Shown here piece by piece: positions 55,601 to 64,000 of a stretch of DNA of 64,000 nucleotides. Below the pieces are notes generated by a model. That model had not been told where the DNA came from, ran no database searches, and saw only the letters and a list, made by a program, of their open reading frames with translations. Within the stretch, counting starts at the first letter, position 1; every line of letters starts with the position of its first letter. The stretch lies in NCBI GenBank assembly GCA_964036045.1, contig OZ038383.1, positions 93,628,086-93,692,085 on the forward strand, in the 5' to 3' direction. This stretch comes from Eutreptiella sp. 'Long Island Sound 2002'. Lineage: Eukaryota; Euglenozoa; Euglenophyceae; Eutreptiales; Eutreptiaceae. The translations under genes and the position numbers were made by a program.

Positions 55601-55750
55601 CCGATCACGTGATGTAATGTTTTTTCGGGGGGAAGATGACTCGTAAGACTGCAGGTGTAGTACCATACTGACAAGCAAATTTGATTTTCGTGGTGTAGGT
55701 TGGTTGGTCACATATTAAACGGTGCACAACATTGTCTGACGGAAACAATC

Positions 55751-55772
55751 AGTGCGCGAGACCTCGCGCACT
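55751..55772. repeat. AGTGCGCGAG-type palindrome c
   Basis: Perfect 10-bp arms, AGTGCGCGAG and CTCGCGCACT, around AC. Confidence 0.75.
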
Positions 55773-58228
55773 CAAACCACACAACGAAATGAAAAAGGGA
55801 GCACGTCAGGCTACGCCGGCATTTACATTCCCTTTCAAGGCTCCCACTTGTGACTGTCGACCATAAAACGGTAGCCTTCGTCGTAATGTCCGTTGTAATC
55901 ATGGGGGGCAGGGGAACGATTTTCTTTCTTCCAACAGCCACTGAATGGCAGGCGTGTCCAGTTTCAATGGCGCCGTAGCCTTCCCTGCTCGAGGGATAGG
56001 GTTTTTTTTTCCAACTTGGATTAGGGAAGAAAACCGAACATGGGATTGTGGTTGGGAAAACAATTTTTGGTTACTGGCAACGGAGTGCACGCAGACACCA
56101 ATTAGAAATTGCGACGGCAGCGTGTGCACTACTAATGACGACAGGAAAAATTGAGATGATTCCAATTACGCTGTTTTTAAATTACCCTGTGCGAAAGGTA
56201 AATTGAAATATGTGCAAAAACTTAATTTCATGCACAAATACACAGACTGCCACTTCGCGCCAGAAAATGAGCAACACATCGAATGATTGCAGAGGTAAGC
56301 AAAGGAGCAGAAGCACCAAGAGAGGCGAGTGCTGCAGAACCAGCATACCAATTAGCTGATGACCTGTGGAACGGACTGAAAAGAAACGACCTGGCTGCAC
56401 AACTGGTGTTAACATTTGCACAGCGACTCAGGTTCGACAAAAGAATGCGACACAGTTTACCAAAGGCTAAAAGGCAGGAGGACAAGTGCGGGGGGGCATT
56501 TTGCGACAAGAGGGGTGTAACCTGTACCTGTTGATGCGTCAACGGGCAGTACCAAACAGAAAGAAACCGGGAAACACAACAAGGTAGCTGACACAAACGG
56601 AAGGACGAACCAAAGTACGACCCGGGGAAGCAGACTCCGCCGCAAATACAGTGGACGAACACGCAGCAGCAGCATTCAAAGCAACGTGGGCACGGGTGCT
56701 AGCATCGTGTTGCGTTCTGTGGATCGACAACTGGTACCGGGCACAATGCACCACACACCCAGACTAAAGTGACCGTTCGCAAAATTGTACTGCAATGGCA
56801 GTACTTCAGCTAAAGCAGAGACCGACATACTGGGCAGGACAGTCAGCCATTGAGGACCTCGTAGCACAGATAACGACAGTGGCGCGGGCTCTGCAACAGC
56901 CCGAAAGGAGAATCTCTCAGACTCTGCTTGACATGGGATATGCGAATGGTTGTGTACCAGATACCGGAAATGTGAGGGCACTGCTGGATGTGACGAGGGA
57001 TACAACAACCGTGCAGTCACCAGTGTGGTGCCCGTTTGCCCTGTCGAAGGAAAAGGTATTAGGCGGTGTCGGTCTGTTAAACTTGTTGCAGTTTGTGAAG
57101 AACACAGCACAGGGTGTTGCCGCTGTTGGTTGACGAAAACATACACTACAGGATACTAAAACTGTTGTATGCGGCAATGATCCAACGATGGAACATGCGT
57201 GCCTACTTGCGGTACGTACCTGTATTTTACACTGTATGGCCCGCCTACAAGTTTGTTGTTACACACACTTTTTGGGTGTTTTGGCCTGTTCTAACCTACC
57301 TATGGAAAGGCCTTCTACGCCCTCCTTCAACCATACTATCATACCCAAAACTGATAGTTTGGGAAAAACTATGCTGCGCTGATGCTTGCGACACCCAGTC
57401 TACTACGCCCCTATCGTCGCAAGGCACATCCTGCAACTACAAGCAGTGGTCATGATACAGCGCATGCCAACAGGGCAGCAGTGGTAGACACAGTGTTGTG
57501 TTTGTTGTCGGAATGGTGCCCATTCTTTGTTGTACTTGGGTCACCTGGTACGAGAGTGCAACCTGGCGGGGGAAAATAATGGTACAGGGTCGCGGGCCCA
57601 GGAGGTGTTGCAGTTGAGATTGTGTCTATTGCGGAGGTTGCAACGCGGACCGTGTGACAAAGTTCTGAAGTAGGAACGCACCATCATGTGCACATTGCTG
57701 TAGAGCAGCAAGTGGCAGCAGGCCTTGACAGGCCAGGCACACTCAGACGAGTTTGGTGAGCGGATGTTGAGCAGACTGGTGTGCGACAAGGCAAAAAACA
57801 CCGGTTCTGTTACTGTTCTGGAGGTGGAAAACAATTAGTTGTTACTACAAGAGGATCCAGGTGGCAAAAGCGTTGGTGTGCAAAGCGTTCCCAAGAACGT
57901 GGTGCAGATCATGCGAGAACGAGTAACAAGATTTCGGTCAACGGACCGCATTTGCATGGCCTACGTGGAATGGTAGCCGGACCGCGACAGTCTTGTTGCA
58001 CCCTCATGGCCGCGGAGATTACCGAGATTGCCACCGTCACCAACAAAACCCCTTGGTTATGACCACTGGCGGCTACTGGGTCACAGCGTGCTGGATGCCC
58101 TCATTGACCATAAGACAAACCTGACAAACCAACTGAAACGGAAACTGGGGTGCTGTTGTGGGGAGGAGAACAGACATGGATGTCAACAGACAGGATGCAA
58201 CAACGCGCAACTTGCGCCAACGAGTGCG

Positions 58229-58276
58229 GTAACTGACACCCGCAGTGCGCGAGGCCTCGTGCACTAACTTACACAG
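58229..58276 (+). other. 48-bp intron holding palindrome d
   Basis: GTAACTGA donor, palindrome at 58244-58265 (AGTGCGCGAG to CTCGTGCACT), a CACTAAC branch-site-like sequence formed by the right arm, and a TTACACAG acceptor. Confidence 0.55.
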
Positions 58277-58300
58277 GAAACAGGTCTGTAATGCGGTGTG

Positions 58301-58322
58301 AGTGCGCGAGTTCTCGCGCACT
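58301..58322. repeat. AGTGCGCGAG-type palindrome e
   Basis: Perfect arms around TT, followed by GACTAG. Probably within a second intron starting at GTCTGTAA (58284). Confidence 0.65.
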
Positions 58323-59265
58323 GACTAGGTGGCTAAGTCCCCTGGAACTTGTAGCAGCAAATACTGTTGTCTAACAGATTTGCGAAAACGATTGGCAGAA
58401 CTGAGATGCGATCAATTTTAGAGCCCCAATGGATGTGTTCTGTCTAATACCATCTGCCCTCTTTAGATATTTTTTGGCACCGGAAGTCAACAAGAGTCGC
58501 CAGAACGGAGGCGACTGGACGCAGACGGATTGGAGTCATCACCAAGGACCGACCAAGGGAACTCACCGAAGAAGGGGCGGAAGAAGAGGGGGGAAAAGAA
58601 GCCAATACCGGAGATGAAGCTTACAGTTGACATTCAACAGTGGTTGCGGAAGCAGAATGGAAAAGCAGTGAAGATGAAATTGACTGATTTCAAGATCGAG
58701 AAGACCAAGGAGCGAGGACAGATCGGATCGATCATCTACGACGACGTTACCAAAAAAGTGGCGGGTTACCAAGCATTGCGGCCACCGGGACCGTTGCGCG
58801 TAACCGCATCGGACAACAGTGGTATGACTCGCTCTGTATTTTTGCATAAGGCCGACAACATTTCTTCTCCCTGCTGTCCTGTGGTACATGATTTGCGCTG
58901 CAGATGGCTCATTTTACTTTCTGAATGGGCAACACGGGACAGAGACATGAAAGACGATTCGGAACATGCGTCTAGCAGAAGACCAAGAGCTGGAGGACGG
59001 GCAAGAATATTGCTATGTTGACATTCTCAAGTACAAAACGCCTTCGAGGATCGGGGCCAAGGTCGCAGGATTACAGCAATCTGGCAGCCAGTCTGTGACG
59101 TCGATTCCGTTGTCCGAGGAGTTACACAACATGCTTTTCTGCGCTGAGGACCAGAAGCGGGATAAAGAACCACAAGATTTCGATCGATTCAAAACTGCTA
59201 TTGTCCAGGCTGCCGCCAACCCCTTGTTTGTTGCCCCCGAGAGTTGGGAAGACCCAGGGCAAACG

Positions 59266-59332
59266 GTATGTGTTGGTGGGTCACATAGTCTTGCAGTGCG
59301 CGAGGTCTGTATTGCACATTTTTTCTTCTTAG
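59266..59332 (+). other. 67-bp intron holding degenerate palindrome f
   Basis: GTATGTGT donor, AGTGCGCGAG at 59295, a decayed right arm (TTGCAC), a pyrimidine tract and a TTCTTAG acceptor. Flanking exons join in phase 0. Confidence 0.7.
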
Positions 59333-59636
59333 GAGGCAGCAATCAAGCAGTGACGGGATGTCCTCTCCTTGGTATACTACTGCGGCAACAACGCTGTGAA
59401 CGGTATGAGGAGCCTGCAGGGTAAGAGCAGGAAAGAGGACGTCACAAGGAACCCCCTCAAGAAGCTGGAAGGGCTGCATTTGCCAAGTTTATTGCAAAAC
59501 GCCTGCGCGCACATGAACCTGAAGGATGCGACCATACCCAGTACCCAGGCCCACATTGACGCGTTGATTACGGAACAATGGATCACTTTCCACCTTGACC
59601 ATCCAGACAATAAGGATTTCGTCAACTAGAGCGCAG

Positions 59637-59709
59637 GTATGCAGCAGTTACGCAGCTACAGTGCGCGAGGGCTCACGCACTCACTTGCCAGTTTGTCACA
59701 TCTACACAG
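59637..59709 (+). other. 73-bp intron holding palindrome g
   Basis: GTATGCAG donor, palindrome at 59660-59681 (AGTGCGCGAG to CTCACGCACT), acceptor TCTACACAG. Flanking exons join in phase 1 and the protein stays plausible on both sides. Confidence 0.65.
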
Positions 59710-60402
59710 GTGCTGATGCGAAGATTCGAGCAGAAGTGGCAGCACTGAGCACGACGCAACTGAAGATTGGACTAGGAAATTGGGGTTATTGGGAAGACGC
59801 AAAAAGTTCGAAGTACCGATCGCCGTGGCCAAAGTGGAAAGCGTTGACCGGTGCACCTTTGTGGCGGACTGGGGACAGGGGAGCACCTCCGTCACCGCAG
59901 ACCCTCTCCGTGCGGAAACAACTGCAAAGGAAGGCTGGGCTGCCAGCATCGGCGCGGACAACACAAACCTAGTTGAGTACTGGCGAAGTGATCAATGTCT
60001 CCAAGCGGGACGAGCAAGGGACCAAGTGCAGCTTAACAGCATGCCGTGTCGTGGATATTGAAGAGACACCACCGGCCTGTTTCCGGGACCTGCGGTACCC
60101 GTTGTGGGTTGTAAACACCGACCTCTTCGTGGAATACGACTCTGCAGGATTCGTTCCCAAGTGGTCGTTCGATGTCATGATGTTCCGAGAAGATCTGATT
60201 TTCTATGCCGAGACTGATGTGGTGTACCGTATTGGTCCAGACATGCAGAGGCTGTGGCGTATCGAGAAGGAGAAGGACCCAAGTACAGTGCCTTTCTATC
60301 ACCCTCGGTTGCCGGTATACTCTTGGATGTCGGGTTCCATCACAACCAACATGTATCAGTTTGCTGAGCACACTAGGGTTTCCCTAATACGACTGTATTC
60401 CT

Positions 60403-60608
60403 GTAATACGCGTATCCTGCCGTATCCTGCCGTATCCTGCCGTATCCTGCCGCCTCCTGCCGTATCCTGCCGTATCCTGCCGTATGCTGAGGTATCCTGC
60501 CGTATCCTGCCGTATCCTGCCTTATCCTGCTGTATCCTGACGTATCCTGCCGTATCTGCCGTGTACTGCCGTATCCTGCTTCCCCTACCGTATCCTGCCG
60601 TATGCCAG
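60403..60608. repeat. 10-bp minisatellite, about 20 units
   Basis: CGTATCCTGC repeated with point and length variants. The preceding ACTAGGGTTTCCCTAA at 60371-60387 is telomere-like. Confidence 0.85.
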
Positions 60609-60609
60609 T

Positions 60610-60666
60610 AACCCAAACCCTAACCCTAACCCTAAACGTAACCCCAACCCTAGCGGTAACCCTAAT
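60610..60666. repeat. telomere-like CCCTAA tract
   Basis: AACCCAAACCCTAACCCTAACCCTAA and then degenerate CCCTAA/CCCTAAA-type units. The C-rich strand reads left to right, as at a left chromosome end, although it is internal here. Confidence 0.75.
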
Positions 60667-61011
60667 CTGGAGCTTCAGTTATTGTTGGCACCCTTGGACC
60701 CCATTGTTAATGGTCTAATAAACAGGCGGTGCCTTGGAGAGGTGGGGACCTTATGTGATCTGACCTTGTATGAACCAATATAAATTGACTTTTTTCCATG
60801 CCATAAGATGTAATGCGTTATGAGTTGACACCTAGGCTTTTAAGGCAGGTATTTTTCCCAAAATGGTCCTCAAAAGCTGAAAGGGGCATCTATTGGCCTC
60901 ATACACCTTGATGCAATTGCTATGGTGTAACCATGGGAATTTTGAACGACGGCGTACATATACACTGTGTTGTCCGCATGTCGCACTCCCGGTTTTTAAA
61001 AAAAAGCCCAA

Positions 61012-61056
61012 TGACACACTTTGTGACATGCAAAATGCGCTTCACAAGGTGTGTCA
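61012..61056. repeat. internal palindrome P1 of the fold-back element
   Basis: TGACACAC-TTTGTGA arms with a TTCACAA-GGTGTGTCA complement. Confidence 0.7.
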
Positions 61057-61202
61057 CACCTATTCTTGAAACTACTTGACACTGACACGGATAAGAGGCC
61101 AATGCATTCGGTGCCAAGTGTTGCCCGTTTGTCCTGAATGGTTTGAAATATGTTTTTGCTTTTCAACAGGGTTGTTTTCGCTGTTTTGTTCCATGGACTG
61201 TT

Positions 61203-61249
61203 TGTGACACGCTTTGGGACACGAATATGCGTGTCCCAGAGCGTGTCGC
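61203..61249. repeat. internal palindrome P2 of the fold-back element
   Basis: TGTGACACGCTTTGGGACAC arms around AATATGC, imperfect complement ending GTGTCGC. Confidence 0.7.
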
Positions 61250-61295
61250 TGGCTATCCCTTCTTTTGTACCTCCGCAGAGGCCTTTTGAAATTTT

Positions 61296-61610
61296 TTGCC
61301 ACACCATTTCCTCTTTAAAACAACAATGAAGCTAATTTTTCAAAGACGGATGCCTCAGATACACCCACAGCCCCACATAGCACAGCAACAGCAAATTAGC
61401 ACACAGATCACCGTGAGTCATCTGCCATGTGTCAAAGTCTACAATCTGACTATCAACGTGGAGGTTGAAACACAAAAGGCACCTGATATCCGAGTTGTGG
61501 AAGTGCTTGGGACTGCTAGCCCTGTTGCTGGCTCCCAGTCTGGGCCACCATTCTCTGTAAAGTGGTGTATAGCTGACATGAAGTATCCACTTTTTTCTGC
61601 AAAATTTTAA
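61296..61610 (+). CDS. uncertain 104-residue plus frame in the fold-back element
   Basis: Gln-rich N-terminus, then alternating Val/Ile residues suggesting strands. It overlaps the minus-strand coiled-coil frame by about 95 bp; at most one of the two is likely real. Confidence 0.25.
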   Translation: MPHHFLFKTTMKLIFQRRMPQIHPQPHIAQQQQISTQITVSHLPCVKVYNLTINVEVETQKAPDIRVVEVLGTASPVAGSQSGPPFSVKWCIADMKYPLFSAKF

Positions 61611-61794
61611 GTGTGTCAATCAACTCGCTTTGTGTTTCTTGGAGCGAGGTCAACTGTTTCTGTATACAAGCCAGAGCAGCCACTTCAGCTCGTCTGACAG
61701 AGCGGGAGGACAGCAGCTTCGGATCAACCGGATGCGCCACATTTAATGCAATGTCAGCAGGGTTTTCACGACTTTTTACGACATCATCTGACAC
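61516..61794 (-). CDS. coiled-coil-like protein in the fold-back element
   Basis: 92 residues (open upstream to about 61847). Residues 35-80 are Leu/Gln/Lys/Glu-rich with heptad-like spacing (L-T-S-L-Q-E, L-I-D-T-L-K-I-L), typical of a short coiled coil. It ends in Q-Q-Q-G and TAG. No family recognised. Confidence 0.35.
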   Translation of the reverse strand: MSDDVVKSRENPADIALNVAHPVDPKLLSSRSVRRAEVAALACIQKQLTSLQETQSELIDTLKILQKKVDTSCQLYTTLQRMVAQTGSQQQG

Positions 61795-62171
61795 ATTCCA
61801 GAACGGCTGTGAAGGTAGAACATGGCGGAGCCGGTGACAGGTTACGAGACGTGCTTATTACCTGTCACAGCGCACCACAGAGACTACAGGCAAAAGCATT
61901 TTCAAAATTAAGAAAGGCACCATACTTTCACTCATTTTGCATCTCTAAAAAGGTCCACATCACATGTCAATTCTCCCGCATAGACGGATCTGCGCGACCT
62001 GCTGGCGCGTCGTGCGACACGCAAATGCAGATTACAGAAAACACATTTGCGGGTCCACGGTTCAGTGGCTTGAGGAAGTGCTTAAACAATACATTGTGAT
62101 ACGCAGAACTACTAAACAAGAACGGATCAGACAGAATTTTTGAGTCTAGGAAAGCAAAACATGAGTAGACC

Positions 62172-62219
62172 TGCGACACACCTTGTGAGCCGCATATACG
62201 TGTCACAAGGTGTATCACA
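62172..62219. repeat. internal palindrome P3 of the fold-back element
   Basis: TGCGACACACCTTGTGA arms, CGCATATACG centre, TCACAAGGTGTATCACA complement. Confidence 0.7.
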
Positions 62220-62364
62220 GGTAACACAAAGGGCAGTGTTGTCACAGTCCATGATCCATTGAAGACAAGCTTCCACAAATGTTCAACACACATTAAGCTT
62301 TGGATGTTGCAATGTATCCCCCCCCGAAAAGACTGCCAATAGAGGGTAACAGGGTGAAACAGTA

Positions 62365-62410
62365 GTGACACACATTGTGAAGCGCATATGCGCATCACAA
62401 GCTGCCTCAC
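62365..62410. repeat. internal palindrome P4 of the fold-back element
   Basis: GTGACACACATTGTGA arm, GCGCATATGCGC perfect centre, weaker right arm. Confidence 0.7.
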
Positions 62411-62607
62411 CGGGTGTTTGTTGAATAACATATACCTGACATGCGGACAACACAGTGTATACGTATGTCATCGTTCAAACATCCCATGGTTGCACCATAC
62501 CGATTGCATCAACGTGTATGAGGCCAATGGATGCACCTTTCGGCCTTTGAGGACCATTTTGGGACAAATGCCTGCCTTAAAAGCCTAGGTGGATAGGATG
62601 TGGTGTT

Positions 62608-63022
62608 CGCAATGTGCTGTGATGTGATGTGATGTAATGTGACATGATGTGATTAGATGTGATGTAGTGTGATCTCGTTTGGTGTAGTTTGGTGTAGCGT
62701 GATGCGATGTGATGTGACGTGATGGGATGCGATGTGGTGTGACATGATGTGACGTCACGTGACCTGACGTGACATGACGTGATGTGATGTGTCGTGATGT
62801 GATGTGATGTGATTGGATGTGATGTGATGTGATGTGTTGGGTTGTGATGTGATGGGATTTCATGTAATGCCGCGTGATTTCATGTGATGTGATGTGGTGC
62901 AATGATATTTGATTTGACTTGATGTGATGTTTTGTGATGTGGTGTGATGTGATGTCATGTGATTTACTGTGATGTGATGTGATGTGATGTGATGTGATGT
63001 GACGTGATGTGATGTGACTTAG
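62608..63022. repeat. GTGAT pentanucleotide array
   Basis: About 80 units of GTGAT (or ATGTG) with substitutions, most regular at 62940-63020. Open minus frame (Ser/His/Thr repeats) is a by-product. Confidence 0.9.
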
Positions 63023-63625
63023 TTTCTTTCCAGAAAAGTTTCAAACCCACTGCAGGTTTTATCCTAACAAACAAAAATGCATTTCCAAAATGTTGTACTC
63101 ATTCTTGAAAACTGTTCCCAGATCCAACGTGGCCAAGAAGCCACTGCAGCTTTTCTGCTTACAAACATAGATGCATTTCCAAGACTGTTCTACAAGTTCA
63201 CCGTGGCTGTAGTGCAACCGTCTGTTTTTTGAACCTCTGCATGCTTTTTTGCTGTTCCCTGCTGTGCTGAAAGGTAAAAAAATGACTTGAAACATATCCC
63301 CAACTGCCAACTACTTTTTCCCGTCATTGATTGGCGCACTCACAAAGCTATGAAGGCACAGCAACATTACACTGAGCAGAGAGACGAGTGGCCATTCGAT
63401 GCGTGTGTCTGAAGAAGCTGCACTGTGGTGTATTCCACTGTGCGATAATATAAATAATCAACAATAAAATAAGTTATAGACATATAGATATATATAGTTA
63501 CACTGCTGCACTATGGTGCATGCCACTGTGCATGGTGGGCAAGGCTGAAGACAAACAAAAAATAATACTTAAATATATTACCAAAACAGTGTACTTAGCT
63601 GACCTTAGTGGTCGCTGGCTGCATG
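63023..63625. other. no gene seen
   Basis: Mixed sequence. A phrase around AAAATGCATTTCCAA recurs at 63075 and 63168, each followed by a similar 60-70 bp, a weak duplication. AT-rich at 63440-63510 with TATAGATATATATA. Confidence 0.4.
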
Positions 63626-64000
63626 CTAGGTGCAGATGCGGCTCCAGGGAAATCTTGTTTCATCGCCGAATTCAACAGTACCACCACCGGCCAGGCCCTC
63701 GTACCAGCCGTCGTTGAACATGACGTGCACCAATGTTCCAGCTGCTGCACGTGGCTGCTCAGACCGCTCCACACGACGCTGCACTGTTGTGCACTTCCAT
63801 TCCCGCTGTCGCAACCGCTCAGAGTCCAACGAAGCCACCGCTCGTGAAATCACTGCTTGCTCTGGCATCTGCGAGCATGTCGAAACAGAACACACTGCTG
63901 GTTCACCAGGGGGATCTGCTGCTGGTTCATCAGGAGGATCCGGTGGCAACAGATGCATGAAGGCTCGCAATGTGGCCTGTTGCATGGCATCCGGATTTGT
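63626..64000 (-). CDS. hypothetical protein, 5' end outside window
   Basis: The minus frame is open from the window edge to the TGA at 63626-63628. The first half has Pro/Asp repeats (P-P-D-P-P-D-E-P), the middle an Arg/Glu-rich helix. The C-terminal 40 residues contain V-H-V-M-F-N-D-G-W-Y-E-G, which resembles the strand-turn of a Tudor or SH3-like module. The end (F-P-W-S-R-I) could instead run into an intron. No firm family. Confidence 0.4.
   Translation of the reverse strand, partial: TNPDAMQQATLRAFMHLLPPDPPDEPAADPPGEPAVCSVSTCSQMPEQAVISRAVASLDSERLRQREWKCTTVQRRVERSEQPRAAAGTLVHVMFNDGWYEGLAGGGTVEFGDETRFPWSRICT

Larger units (their letters stand above)
53613..55944. other. region without a clear gene, with three palindromes
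   Basis: A 146-residue plus frame at 53643-54083 has no features. On the minus strand, frames at 54433-54780, 55022-55273 and 55708-55941 look partly protein-like. The palindrome at 55751-55772 could lie in a minus-strand intron (GT near 55789, AG near 55733). No gene model can be completed. Confidence 0.35.
56283..60372 (+). pseudogene. broken multi-exon gene of unknown family
   Basis: Protein-like plus-strand pieces in order: 56283-56534, about 56590-56763, 56795-57115, 57114-57310 (D-E-N-I-H-Y-R-I-L-K, then Trp/Tyr/Phe-rich), about 57740-57840, 57841-58227 (ending in a Cys-rich G-C-C-C-G segment), 58530-58815, 58966-59265, 59333-59636, 59710-59790, 59791-59970 and 59973-60372. The introns at 59266-59332 and 59637-59709 keep phase across their exons. 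The gene is decayed: in-frame TGA at 59351-59353, TAG at 59626-59628, frameshifts near 59790 and 59975, others upstream. The earlier frame at 55945-56154 may be its start. I recognise no family; Tyr/Trp-rich pieces and the Cys cluster could suit a mobile-element protein. Confidence 0.45.
60835..62585. mobile_element. fold-back element with 148-bp inverted termini
   Basis: 60835-60982 and 62438-62585 are inverted copies, by eye about 88 percent identical, starting GGCTTTTAAGGCAGG. TA flanks both ends (60833-60834 and 62586-62587), consistent with a TA target duplication. The interior has four palindromes of about 45 bp and one reading frame on each strand. TA duplications occur in Tc1/mariner and related groups, but no DDE transposase is present. 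Confidence 0.75.

Noticed and set aside
60403-60608. Gag-like or Cys/Pro repeat protein from the 10-bp repeat
   Set aside because: The frame is a read-through of the minisatellite beyond the broken gene.
62585-62902. 105-codon minus frame rich in Ser, His and Thr
   Set aside because: Translation of the pentanucleotide GTGAT array.

Overview
The window looks like nuclear DNA of a eukaryotic microbe, most likely an alga or other protist. It shows short GT-AG introns, a Ty3/gypsy-type LTR retrotransposon with a chromodomain-like tail, a hAT-like element, a calmodulin-binding IQ-motif protein and a CCCTAA telomere-like tract. There are no bacterial operons, no rRNA genes, no convincing canonical tRNA gene and no CRISPR array. 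I cannot name the organism from sequence alone. The window is dominated by mobile and repetitive DNA in several age layers, and few genes look intact.

Layout. 1-1059 is the 3' part of an IQ-motif gene. 1060-4307 is weakly coding, with one reasonable minus-strand gene at 3446-4015. 4308-9840 and 13977-19466 are two direct copies of a 5.5 kb block carrying decayed coding pieces: a Cys-rich CCHC-like protein, intact only in copy 2, and remnants resembling the C-terminus of a PiggyBac-type transposase. 22721-41192 is a nested retrotransposon complex. Element 1 has its gag interrupted by element 2, which spans 25964-38770 with two LTRs and a 5-bp CAACC target duplication. Element 2 carries in turn a hAT-like element at 35079-36616 with an 8-bp CCACAAAC duplication. 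All LTR copies hold an 87-nt cloverleaf-like segment with a pol III B-box.

44219-53612 is an unusual GC-rich cassette. An 83-bp tandem array runs into a 65-bp minisatellite of about 33 copies. Four long Pro/His-rich reading frames of unknown family follow, then a 188-bp duplication, an oligo-T/oligo-A stretch and a short second block of the same 65-bp repeat in the same orientation. The repeats bracket the genes like terminal direct repeats, which makes this the best candidate for an undescribed element.

54.4-60.4 kb holds a broken multi-exon gene of unknown family. Its short introns contain a recurrent palindrome with AGTGCGCGAG arms. It ends at a 10-bp minisatellite and a telomere-like tract in head-to-head orientation. 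60835-62585 is a fold-back element with 148-bp inverted termini, TA flanks and four internal palindromes. A GTGAT pentanucleotide array and the edge of a minus-strand gene close the window.
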